The translations under genes were made by a program, and so were the position numbers. The notes under the pieces were generated by a model. It was not told the origin of the DNA, made no database searches, and saw only the letters and a program-made list of their open reading frames with translations. DNA of 64,000 bases. Source: Acidisarcina sp963790505. Its GTDB lineage: Bacteria; Acidobacteriota; Terriglobia; Terriglobales; Acidobacteriaceae. Location of the stretch: positions 186,001 through 250,000 of the forward strand of contig CAWBOT010000004.1 of the NCBI GenBank assembly GCA_963790505.1. Reading direction: 5' to 3'. Positions 52,723 through 61,956 of the stretch are shown one piece after another (within the stretch, counting starts at the first letter, position 1; each line of letters opens with the position of its first letter).

Positions 52723-53469
52723 TCATTTCGCAATGGGCCTCGGTCCGCGGCGGCTCTTGCCCGGACTCACCGCAGTTTCCACATCCTGCGCGCTCTTCGC
52801 TAATTGCAGATGCCGCTCCATCACTCTGCGCGCCTCCGCAGAGTCTCGAGCACGGATCGCCCGGTAAATCTCGCGATGCGTCTCGGCGGATTCCTTCAGG
52901 TCCTGCGACCGTTCGACCGTCTTGCGCCGCTCGTCATAGAGCGCGGCGGTGATCGTCTCCATCAGCGCCGCAAGGATCGGGTTCCCCGAGGCCTGCGAGA
53001 TCGTCCGGTGAAAACGAATATCGTGGATCAGATATTCTTCCGGGTCGTCGATGGTCGCATACATCTCGGCCACCTCCTCGGCGAGCGCCGCAAAGTGTTC
53101 GTCTTTTCCGCGCTCCGCCGCCAGCGCCGCGAGGTTGCTTTCGAGCAGCATCCGCGCCTCGAACATCTGCCACGACTGGAAACCATGCAGCGCGCCCAAC
53201 AGCCCGAGCGACGATTTCCCAATCTCCGCCGGCCCCTCGGCAACGAAGGTCCCCACTCCGTGGCGCACCTTCATCACTCCCATCGCCGCCAGGTAGCCGA
53301 TGCCCGTCCGCAGGCTCGCCCGGCTGATCTTCAGCATCCGCGCAAACTCCCGTTCCGGTGGAATCTTGTCTCCCGGCTGCAGCGTGCCGTCCTCCATCTT
53401 GGCCCGGATGTGGTTAACCACATGCATCGCCAGCTGGGTGTCGGTACTTTGCCCTTTGTCGTTTGCCAT
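52723..53469 (-). CDS. GntR family (FadR subfamily) transcriptional regulator
   Basis: 248 residues from ATG 53469. N-terminal winged helix (Pro-Pro-Glu-Arg-Glu-Phe-Ala-Arg-Met-Leu, Ser-Arg-Ala-Ser-Leu-Arg, Val-Arg-His-Gly-Val-Gly-Thr-Phe-Val) and an all-helical FCD domain (His-Asp-Ile-Arg-Phe-His, Gly-Asn-Pro-Ile-Leu, Thr-His-Arg-Glu-Ile). FCD regulators bind organic acids or sugar acids. It lies back to back with uxaC-exuT, hence probably a uronate-responsive repressor like UxuR/ExuR. The same frame continues far upstream opposite uxaC but that is not coding. Confidence 0.92.
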   Translation of the reverse strand: MANDKGQSTDTQLAMHVVNHIRAKMEDGTLQPGDKIPPEREFARMLKISRASLRTGIGYLAAMGVMKVRHGVGTFVAEGPAEIGKSSLGLLGALHGFQSWQMFEARMLLESNLAALAAERGKDEHFAALAEEVAEMYATIDDPEEYLIHDIRFHRTISQASGNPILAALMETITAALYDERRKTVERSQDLKESAETHREIYRAIRARDSAEARRVMERHLQLAKSAQDVETAVSPGKSRRGPRPIAK

Positions 53470-53600
53470 AGGCGGAGGTACTATAAGGCGTCGATGCGCG
53501 GGTGGCCCCGCGTCTTCGAGATTAGCACTGCGCCGTGGTCTTGCTGCTAAAATTCGCGGGGTGGCAGGCAGGGCTTTTGTCGCGAAGCACGTACTCTGGT

Positions 53601-53652
53601 GGTCGGACCTCTCGCAGGAGTTCCGGCAAGTGACATCCCCGCTGGTCCAACC
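53601..53652. promoter_or_regulatory. Candidate GntR operator pair upstream of uxaC
   Basis: GGTC-g-GACC at 53601-53609 is a perfect dyad; a related GGTCCAACC lies at 53644-53652, 43 bases on. FadR-type regulators bind TGGTnnnACCA-like sites, which these resemble. uxaC starts at 53674. Confidence 0.4.
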
Positions 53653-53673
53653 GCCACGAGGTGAGTTCATACC

Positions 53674-55068
53674 GTGACTCTGCTTCATGAAGACCGGCTC
53701 TTTCCCGCCGACCCCGACAGCCGCGCTCTGGCCAGGCGCCTCTACGCCGAAATCCACGACCTGCCCATCGTCAGCCCGCATGGCCACACCCAGGCGGCAT
53801 GGTTCGCCCACAATCAGCCCTTCCCTGACCCCGCCCGGCTCTTCGTCCAGCCCGACCATTACGTCTACCGGATGCTCTATAGCCAGGGCGTCTCGCTCGA
53901 AGACCTCGAAATCGGCGCCGCCGAGATCAAAGACCCGCGCGGAGTCTGGCGCATCTTTGCCGAGCATTACTATCTCTTTCGCGGCACGCCCACCCGCATG
54001 TGGCTCGACTACGCCTTTCAGGAAAACTTTGGCCTTACCGAACGCCTGTCCCCAAAGACCGCCGACCACTACTACGACACCATCGCCGAGAAGCTGCTCA
54101 CCCCGGAGTTCCTGCCTCGTGCTCTCTACGAACGCTTCCGCGTCGACGTTCTCGCGACATCCGACTCGCCGCTCGATTCGCTGGCAGATCACCAGGCCAT
54201 CCGCGACTCCGGATGGAAGGCGCGCATTATCCCCACCTTTCGCCCCGATTCCGTCGTCGATCCCGAATTCGCCGGCTTCCGTCAGAACGTCGTCCGGCTT
54301 GGCGAGCTGACCGGCGAAGACACCGGATCGTTCCCCGGATACCTGCTCGCGCTCCGCAAGAGCCGTGCACGCTTCAAACGCCTCGGCTGCACCGCGACCG
54401 ATCACGGCCATCCCACAGCGCGCACCGCCAACCTCTCCGCCGCGGAAGCCTCAACACTCTTCGATTCCGTCCTCTCCGGCCGCGCCGACGCCGCACAGCA
54501 GGAGCTCTTCCGCGCCCAGATGCTCACCGAGATGGCAGGCATGAGCGTCGAGGACGGGCTGGTCATGCAGATCCACCCCGGAAGCTCGCGCAATCACAAT
54601 CGCAAGGTCTACGAGCGCTACGGCCGCGACACCGGCGCCGACATGCCGACTGCCACCGATTACGTCCACTCGCTTCGCCCACTGCTCGATCTCTACGGCA
54701 ACGAGTCCGCCTTCACCCTCATTCTTTTTACCCTCGATGAATCCACTTACAGCCGCGAACTCGCGCCGCTCGCCGGCCATTATCCCTGCCTGCGCCTCGG
54801 GCCGCCGTGGTGGTTCCACGACAGCCCCGAGGGCATGCAGCGCTTCCACGAGACGGTGATCGAGACCGCCGGCTTCTACAACACCGTCGGTTTCAACGAC
54901 GACACTCGCGCGTTTCTCTCCATTCCCGCGCGGCATGACGTCGCCCGCCGGATGGATTGCGCCTTCCTCGCAAAACTCGTCGTCGAGCACCGTCTCGACG
55001 AAGAGGAAGCCTTCGACCTGGCCGTCGATTTAACTGACAAATTAGTCCGAAGCGCGTACAAATTATGA
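53674..55068 (+). CDS. uxaC: Glucuronate/galacturonate isomerase
   Basis: 464 residues, starts at GTG with GAGGTGAG upstream. Metal-dependent TIM-barrel uronate isomerase that converts D-glucuronate to D-fructuronate and D-galacturonate to D-tagaturonate. Motifs: Ile-Val-Ser-Pro-His-Gly-His-Thr near residue 32-39, Phe-Arg-Pro-Asp-Ser, His-Pro-Gly-Ser-Ser-Arg-Asn-His and Asp-Asp-Thr-Arg-Ala-Phe-Leu-Ser. The transporter gene follows 42 bases later. With a divergent GntR regulator this forms a small uronate module. Other steps (uxaA/B, uxuA/B, kdgK) are not in this window. Confidence 0.95.
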   Translation: MTLLHEDRLFPADPDSRALARRLYAEIHDLPIVSPHGHTQAAWFAHNQPFPDPARLFVQPDHYVYRMLYSQGVSLEDLEIGAAEIKDPRGVWRIFAEHYYLFRGTPTRMWLDYAFQENFGLTERLSPKTADHYYDTIAEKLLTPEFLPRALYERFRVDVLATSDSPLDSLADHQAIRDSGWKARIIPTFRPDSVVDPEFAGFRQNVVRLGELTGEDTGSFPGYLLALRKSRARFKRLGCTATDHGHPTARTANLSAAEASTLFDSVLSGRADAAQQELFRAQMLTEMAGMSVEDGLVMQIHPGSSRNHNRKVYERYGRDTGADMPTATDYVHSLRPLLDLYGNESAFTLILFTLDESTYSRELAPLAGHYPCLRLGPPWWFHDSPEGMQRFHETVIETAGFYNTVGFNDDTRAFLSIPARHDVARRMDCAFLAKLVVEHRLDEEEAFDLAVDLTDKLVRSAYKL

Positions 55069-55110
55069 GAAATCGGCGGCAATGCCGGTCGACAAATTCT
55101 GGACAGGTGC

Positions 55111-56421
55111 ATGACTCGGATCGGTAAGTCTGTAGGCATTGATGAGGAAGAGTCCGGTTTCTCCGATACCCGCATCGGCCGGGTGCGCTGGACCATCTGC
55201 GCGATGCTCTTCTTCGCCACCTCGATCAATTACATGGACCGCCAGGTCATCGCCCTGCTCAAGCCGACGCTCGAGCACACCATCGGCCTCACCGAGATCA
55301 GCTACGGCTACATCGTCGACGCCTTCCAGATCGCCTACGCCATCGGCCTGCTCGTCGCCGGACGCGTCGTCGACAAAATCGGCACCCGCATCGGCTACGT
55401 GCTCATCATGGGCATTTGGAGTCTCTCCGCTATGGGCCACGCCCTGGCCAGTACCGCCTTTGAATTCGGCATAGCCCGCTTCTGTCTGGGTATCGGCGAA
55501 TCAGGCAATTTCCCCGCCGCCATCAAGACCGTCGCCGAATGGTTCCCGCAAAGCGAACGCTCCCTCGCCACCGGCATCTTCAACTCCGGCACCAACGTTG
55601 GCGCGATCCTCGCCCCGCTCCTCGTTCCGTGGATCACCATCCGTTTCGGCTGGCGAGCCGCATTTCTGGCCACCGGTGTCTTCAGCCTTCTCTGGATCCT
55701 CTGGTGGTTCCGGTACTACCGCAAGCCCGCCGACCACCCCACGCTCACCGGTATAGAGCTCCGCCACATATATAAAGAAGCCGCCGCCCAGATGGGTCCG
55801 ACCATGCCTTGGCTCAAGCTCATCGGCTACCGCCAGACCTGGGCCTTCGCGATCGGCAAATTCCTCACCGATCCCATCTGGTGGTTCTACCTATTCTGGC
55901 TGCCGTCCTACTTCAGCACCAAGTTCCACCTCAATCTCTCCCACCTCGGTCTGCCGCTGATCATCGTCTATAACGTGTCGGCGATAGGCAGCATCGGCGG
56001 CGGCTGGCTGCCCTCGCCTTTCCGCAAACTCGGGCTGTCGGCCACTGGCGCACGCCTCGCCGCGATGCTCTTCTGCGCCGTGCTCGTCGTGCCGATCTTC
56101 ACCCTCGGCAGCATGACCTCGGAGTGGGCTGCTATCGGCCTCCTCAGCCTCGCTGCCGGAGCCCACCAGGGCTGGTCCGCCAACCTCTTCACCACCGTCT
56201 CTGACATGTTCCCGCGCAGCGCCGTCGGCGCGGTAGTAGGCATCGGAGGAATGGCCGGTTCCGTCGGCGGTGCGCTCCTCGCCTTCTTCACCGGACACAT
56301 CCTCGAGCGCACCCACAGCTACTCGATCCTCTTCGTCCTCGCCTCCAGCGCCTACCTGCTCGCGCTGCTCATCATGCGCCTGCTCGCACCGGGATTGAAG
56401 AAGGTTGAGTTTAGTGACTGA
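55111..56421 (+). CDS. exuT: Hexuronate MFS transporter (ExuT-like, ACS family)
   Basis: 436 residues, twelve membrane helices. ACS-type opening Asn-Tyr-Met-Asp-Arg-Gln-Val-Ile-Ala-Leu-Leu and Gly-Arg-Val-Val-Asp-Lys-Ile-Gly-Thr-Arg (A loop), then Leu-Gly-Ile-Gly-Glu-Ser-Gly-Asn-Phe-Pro-Ala-Ala and Trp-Phe-Pro. This subfamily carries hexuronates and other sugar acids with H+. Position directly behind uxaC favours hexuronate as substrate. Confidence 0.93.
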   Translation: MTRIGKSVGIDEEESGFSDTRIGRVRWTICAMLFFATSINYMDRQVIALLKPTLEHTIGLTEISYGYIVDAFQIAYAIGLLVAGRVVDKIGTRIGYVLIMGIWSLSAMGHALASTAFEFGIARFCLGIGESGNFPAAIKTVAEWFPQSERSLATGIFNSGTNVGAILAPLLVPWITIRFGWRAAFLATGVFSLLWILWWFRYYRKPADHPTLTGIELRHIYKEAAAQMGPTMPWLKLIGYRQTWAFAIGKFLTDPIWWFYLFWLPSYFSTKFHLNLSHLGLPLIIVYNVSAIGSIGGGWLPSPFRKLGLSATGARLAAMLFCAVLVVPIFTLGSMTSEWAAIGLLSLAAGAHQGWSANLFTTVSDMFPRSAVGAVVGIGGMAGSVGGALLAFFTGHILERTHSYSILFVLASSAYLLALLIMRLLAPGLKKVEFSD

Positions 56422-56429
56422 AAGCACTG

Positions 56430-56645
56430 TTACCTGAGTCGCTGAAACTCTTCAGGTCCAACGCCCAGCTGACTCAGAATTTTGTTGTAGAGCGGCGGCC
56501 CGATCTCACGGCCACCATGGATCGGGATTGTCGCGGCTCGACCATCAGCGTGAATCCAACGCTCGTGGCTTCCGGTTTGTCTTGCTCTAAGGAAGCCCAG
56601 TCGTGCAGCCACTCGGCGAAACTCTTCCGCCCGGGCGCTAGGCAT
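56430..56645 (-). CDS. hicA: HicA mRNA interferase toxin
   Basis: 71 residues. Double-stranded RNA-binding-like toxin with catalytic His27 in Gly-Ser-His-Glu-Arg-Trp and the C-terminal Asn-Lys-Ile-Leu-Ser-Gln-Leu-Gly that marks HicA. Here the order is antitoxin first, toxin second, with an 8-base overlap. The toxin stops 8 bases from the convergent exuT stop. Confidence 0.88.
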   Translation of the reverse strand: MPSARAEEFRRVAARLGFLRARQTGSHERWIHADGRAATIPIHGGREIGPPLYNKILSQLGVGPEEFQRLR

Positions 56646-56850
56646 GAACGATTTCAGTGGTGTCCGACGGCAGAGCTACACTCCGGTCGCGATATTCCTC
56701 TTCAAGCATTCGATACACTTGTTCCAGTTCCAACAACGCCTCTGCCCGAGTAGGCATGAGCGCATAGCAGCCCGGAATCGAAGGGACCTCTGCTACCCAG
56801 CCGGTGGGCTGATTTCGGTAGAGCACGACTTTGTAATCGTCGAGAGCCAT
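56638..56850 (-). CDS. hicB: HicB-family antitoxin
   Basis: 70 residues. Partial RNase H-like HicB fold: Tyr-Lys-Val-Val-Leu-Tyr and Gly-Trp-Val-Ala-Glu-Val-Pro-Ser-Ile-Pro-Gly-Cys-Tyr-Ala, followed by a helix (Glu-Ala-Leu-Leu-Glu-Leu-Glu). There is no C-terminal DNA-binding domain, so this is the short HicB form. It is expected to bind and block HicA (56430-56645). The gene starts 33 bases after the ubiE stop and could be an independent unit. Confidence 0.85.
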   Translation of the reverse strand: MALDDYKVVLYRNQPTGWVAEVPSIPGCYALMPTRAEALLELEQVYRMLEEEYRDRSVALPSDTTEIVHA

Positions 56851-56883
56851 CTGTCTTCCTTGAGTTTAACGCAACCGCATCCG

Positions 56884-57660
56884 TTACTTCACCGCCCGAT
56901 ACAGCCCCGCCACGCCAAACGTATACGGCGTCCACGACACATCCCGAAGTCCCACCTCAGCCATAATCTCCCGCATCTCCGCAGGCGGCGGAAAGTTATG
57001 CACCGAGTTAGGCAGATACGCATACGGCCCCGTGACTCCAGACACGCGCGAGCCGATGGCCGGAAGAATGCGCCGAAAGTAGAAAGCGTAAAGCTTGCCC
57101 AGCAGCCCTCCCGGTTCGCTGAAGTCCAGAATTCCAAGCTCGCCGCCCGGCCGCAAGACGCGATGGAATTCGTCGAGTCCGGCGCGATAGTTGGCGAGGT
57201 TGCGAAATCCGAAAGCCGAAGTAATGAGATCGACGGAGCTATCCGCCAGCGGTAAGTGCAACGCATCAGCCTCAATCGCAATTGCTCTTCGCGAGCCGTC
57301 GCCTCCCTCAAACGCGGCAAACTTCGCCGCGCCTCGCACCAGCATCTGGTGCGAAAAGTCGGCAGCGATCACCGGATGCGAATTCATCGGCCGTCGCCGC
57401 AGCAGCGCCGTCGTCATGTCGCCCGTGCCACAACAAATATCTAAAACGACCGCATCGGGTCTGCTGAGAACATCGCGAAAACGCCGCGCCGTGCGCCACC
57501 ACCACCAGCGGTCGATGTTCATCGACAGCAAATGGTTCAGCAGGTCATAGCGCGGAGCGATGCCGTCGAACATCTCGCGGACCGCCGCTGCCGCGCTCTC
57601 TTCGTCAATCGCTCCAGCAGGCTTGGCGCCCGAAGTACCTACATTCGAAGGAACCGGCAT
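56884..57660 (-). CDS. ubiE: Demethylmenaquinone/ubiquinone C-methyltransferase
   Basis: 258 residues. SAM-dependent methyltransferase with the UbiE/MenG signature Phe-Asp-Gly-Ile-Ala-Pro-Arg-Tyr-Asp-Leu-Leu-Asn-His, the SAM motif Val-Leu-Asp-Ile-Cys-Cys-Gly-Thr-Gly-Asp and the Ala-Phe-Gly-Phe-Arg-Asn-Leu block. It adds the methyl group to demethylmenaquinone (or the ubiquinone precursor). The ATG directly abuts the aroB stop, so the two are coupled; both supply chorismate-derived quinones. Confidence 0.93.
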   Translation of the reverse strand: MPVPSNVGTSGAKPAGAIDEESAAAAVREMFDGIAPRYDLLNHLLSMNIDRWWWWRTARRFRDVLSRPDAVVLDICCGTGDMTTALLRRRPMNSHPVIAADFSHQMLVRGAAKFAAFEGGDGSRRAIAIEADALHLPLADSSVDLITSAFGFRNLANYRAGLDEFHRVLRPGGELGILDFSEPGGLLGKLYAFYFRRILPAIGSRVSGVTGPYAYLPNSVHNFPPPAEMREIMAEVGLRDVSWTPYTFGVAGLYRAVK

Positions 57661-58827
57661 CTATGCCCCAACCAGACGGTCTGAGCTCTCCGCCGCAGTA
57701 CGCGCCGTTTCCAGCATCGATTCGGCGGCGCTATAAAGCTCAGCGTCAGTTACATTTTCAACCACCACCGCATCGCCGATGCCTGAGGGCAATATAAAAC
57801 GCCGAACACCGCTGCGGTTTTTCTTGTCTCGCATTGCCGCATCCAGCAGCCGGTCGATCGGCAGACGCAATGCCGGCAGCGGCCCGTACGCAAAGATCAA
57901 CTTCTCAATCCGGCCAGCCTGCGTTTTGGTAATTGTCTCGCGCGCCAGGCCGAGGCGAGTCGCGGCGATCATCCCCCATGCAATTGCTTCGCCATGAAGC
58001 AGCTTCTTGTAGCGCGTTGCGGCCTCGATCGCATGGCCAAGCGTGTGGCCGTAATTCAGGATCATGCGCAGGCCGTTCTCCATCTCATCGATGCCCACCA
58101 CATCGGCCTTCATGCTTACTGAAGCGGCGACGACATACTCGATAGCTTTCGCATCGCGCGCCAGGATCGCCTCAACGCTGCGCTCCATAAACGCGAAGAG
58201 CTTCGCATCTCGAATGATCCCCGCCTTGACGCTCTCAAAGAGTCCAGCGCGAAGTTCGCGCGGCGGCAGCGTCTGCAGCACCTCAATATCCGCGAAGACC
58301 GCAAGCGGATGATGGAAGCTGCCGACCAGGTTCTTGCCCGCCTGCAGATTCACTCCCGTCTTGCCGCCCACCGACGAGTCGACCTGCGCCAGCAGCGTCG
58401 TCGGCACCTGAACATAGTCGATCCCGCGCATGTAGATCGCCGCGAGAAAGCCGCCCACGTCGCCGACGATACCGCCGCCAAAGGCGATCAGCAGTGACGA
58501 ACGATCGGCATGGCCCTCGGCCATCTGCTCGGCGAGCCGCTCCACGGTGCGCAGCCGCTTATGTTCCTCGCCTGGCTGCAGAAACAGGACCGTCGGCGGT
58601 TCGTCATGCCGGAAAGACTCCAGAAAGGCGTCCGCCCAGAGCGACCAGATCTCCGGCGAAGTCAGCACGAAGCTCCGCCGCTTCTTCTTGCCGGCGATCT
58701 TAGAAATCCGGCGACTCAGCGTAGGCAGTAGCTCCTGTCCAACGAACACTGGATAATCGACGCTGCCGGTCTTGACCTGGATGGTTCGCACAATCAGTTC
58801 ATCGTATCGCATTCGCGTTGCTGCCAA
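57661..58827 (-). CDS. aroB: 3-dehydroquinate synthase
   Basis: 388 residues. NAD-dependent second step of the shikimate pathway. Motifs: Gly-Gly-Gly-Ile-Val-Gly-Asp-Val-Gly-Gly-Phe, Pro-Thr-Thr-Leu-Leu-Ala-Gln-Val-Asp-Ser-Ser-Val-Gly-Gly-Lys-Thr, Glu-Ser-Val-Lys and the metal-site Asn-Tyr-Gly-His-Thr-Leu-Gly-His-Ala-Ile-Glu. An alternative ATG at 58812 is possible. Downstream ubiE starts at the very next base. Confidence 0.96.
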   Translation of the reverse strand: MAATRMRYDELIVRTIQVKTGSVDYPVFVGQELLPTLSRRISKIAGKKKRRSFVLTSPEIWSLWADAFLESFRHDEPPTVLFLQPGEEHKRLRTVERLAEQMAEGHADRSSLLIAFGGGIVGDVGGFLAAIYMRGIDYVQVPTTLLAQVDSSVGGKTGVNLQAGKNLVGSFHHPLAVFADIEVLQTLPPRELRAGLFESVKAGIIRDAKLFAFMERSVEAILARDAKAIEYVVAASVSMKADVVGIDEMENGLRMILNYGHTLGHAIEAATRYKKLLHGEAIAWGMIAATRLGLARETITKTQAGRIEKLIFAYGPLPALRLPIDRLLDAAMRDKKNRSGVRRFILPSGIGDAVVVENVTDAELYSAAESMLETARTAAESSDRLVGA

Positions 58828-58894
58828 TGCCGGTCGGGCAATCGGGTTAAGTCAGACGAAATCGTTGTCCATCTCGGAGTGGTAGCCTGAATGA

Positions 58895-60484
<1,590 letters not shown>

Positions 60485-60664
60485 CCGACGGAAGTCACCA
60501 CTTCTTGTCCTCGGCCCGCCGTTCTCTTTGGAGTTCGTCGGCCATCGAAGGGCCGCCCGCGCCATCTGCGCCGGCGCGGATTATTTGCACTTCTGTGAGG
60601 ACTTTCATGGATCGATGCTTGTCCGGCCCTTGGCCATATGTGCGGACAACCATCGCAGAAAGCG

Positions 60665-61618
60665 CTATGGTTTCCCGCTGCGGGAATCGACCCGCCTCCG
60701 CCTCTCCTCCACCAGCGAAGCCACAACGAATATCCCCAAAATCCCCAGAATCACCGCCAGCGAAACCACCACGCTCACATGCACCCACCGCGACAGCAGC
60801 ATCTTAAGCGCCACAAACCCCAGAATGATCCCCAGCCCGTAGTGCAACAGCCGAAACCGGTCCAGCATCCCCGACAGCCCAAAGAACAACGACCGCAGCC
60901 CCAGCACCGCAAAGATATTCGACGTATAAGCAATAAACGGATCACGCGTAATCGCCAGCACCGCCGGAATCGAATCCAGCGCAAAGACCAGGTCGGTCGC
61001 CTCGACCGCCAGCACGACCATCACGAAGCTTCGCGGCGTCAGCGCAAAATGCCTGCCATGCGCCGCCGGAACTCCTCCGCCCACCCTCGCCTGAATCGTT
61101 GTCGTCGACTTCCCCTGGATCCACCGCACCAATCTCGAAGGCTTGCCATGCGCCGCCTCTTCCGGCTTCATCAGCCGCACCGCCGCCACCAGCAAAATTA
61201 CCCCGAAGACGTCCTCGACCCACGCGAACCGCGCCAGCAGGCTCACCCCGGCAGCGATGAACAGCGCCCGCATCACGATCGCCCCGCCCACGCCCCACAG
61301 CAGAATCCGGTGTTGCTGATGCCGCCCCAGCCCCAGCGCGCGAAACATCAGCAGAAAGACGAACAGGTTATCGACGCTCAACGAGCTCTCGATCAGGTAG
61401 CTCGAGATGAACTCCAGCCCATGCGGGCGGCTGTCAACCCGCCCCACCCACAGCGCAAACCCGCACGCCAGGCACGCGAGAACGAGCGTCCACCCCCACG
61501 CCTGCCTCCGCGCGGTCCTCTCGTCCCTGTGATTCAAAAAGACGAGGTCGATCGCCAGCAAGACCACCACCAGCGCATGAAACCCAATCCAATAGCTAAG
61601 CGGAGCCCCGGCAAGCAT
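60665..61618 (-). CDS. TerC/Alx family membrane protein
   Basis: 317 residues, eight or nine membrane helices. Conserved membrane Asp-containing stretches Ser-Ser-Leu-Ser-Val-Asp-Asn-Leu-Phe-Val and Glu-Ala-Thr-Asp-Leu-Val-Phe-Ala-Leu-Asp-Ser-Ile-Pro-Ala identify TerC/Alx. Alx-type members act in manganese and pH homeostasis, TerC in tellurite resistance. No yybP-ykoY riboswitch is recognisable upstream. The start at 61618 lacks a good Shine-Dalgarno at the best distance. Confidence 0.92.
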   Translation of the reverse strand: MLAGAPLSYWIGFHALVVVLLAIDLVFLNHRDERTARRQAWGWTLVLACLACGFALWVGRVDSRPHGLEFISSYLIESSLSVDNLFVFLLMFRALGLGRHQQHRILLWGVGGAIVMRALFIAAGVSLLARFAWVEDVFGVILLVAAVRLMKPEEAAHGKPSRLVRWIQGKSTTTIQARVGGGVPAAHGRHFALTPRSFVMVVLAVEATDLVFALDSIPAVLAITRDPFIAYTSNIFAVLGLRSLFFGLSGMLDRFRLLHYGLGIILGFVALKMLLSRWVHVSVVVSLAVILGILGIFVVASLVEERRRRVDSRSGKP

Positions 61619-61956
61619 CCCTCGATGCTAATCCATCGCGTCACCCCGAAAGGAGTGGCGTGCCCCATTGAGCGCGTGTAACCCGCCAGACGGCGTCCCC
61701 GGTGACAGGTCTTGGTCGCTGGGGACGCAGATGTGGGAGGATCAACCCTCCACATCGCCACCCTTCGACGACCGCAACGGATTTTCCTTGAAATCCCGAG
61801 CAATCTCCGCCACCATTGCCCCCACGATCAGGAAATTGCGCTATGCAGTCTGAGGACACTGCTTGGTTCATCGCAGAGCCCGACATCGCCCGTCACGGCA
61901 AAATGGCGCCTCGGATCTTTCGTCCGGGCGCTCAAACGTAAGTCAAGGAGAACGTC
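61619..61956. other. Divergent intergenic region between terC and the repeat protein gene
   Basis: 338 bases, no gene supported. Holds a strong 14-bp hairpin at 61693-61728 and a second smaller one at 61730-61756 (arms GATGTGG/CCACATC). Must contain both promoters; none is clear by eye. Confidence 0.4.
61693..61728. repeat. REP-like GTCCCC/GGGGAC hairpin, copy 2
   Basis: Arms GCGTCCCCGGTGAC and GTCGCTGGGGACGC pair over 14 bases (two G-T pairs) with an 8-base loop. The outer 8 bases are a perfect inverted repeat. Core shared with the hairpin at 52329-52358. No T-run, so not a typical terminator. Confidence 0.5.

Noticed and set aside
53470..54411. Long minus-strand extension of the GntR gene opposite uxaC
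   Set aside because: It mirrors the uxaC coding strand and the GntR family ends at the winged-helix N-terminus near 53469; high-GC shadow frame.
60495..60608. 37-residue minus-strand frame after nadB (Met-Lys-Val-Leu-Thr-Glu start, Lys-Lys-Trp end)
   Set aside because: No Shine-Dalgarno, no recognised family and no conservation evidence; could be chance in a convergent gap.
60665..61700. yybP-ykoY manganese riboswitch before terC
   Set aside because: No matching consensus; the strong hairpin at 61693-61728 has a simple stem-loop unlike that riboswitch.
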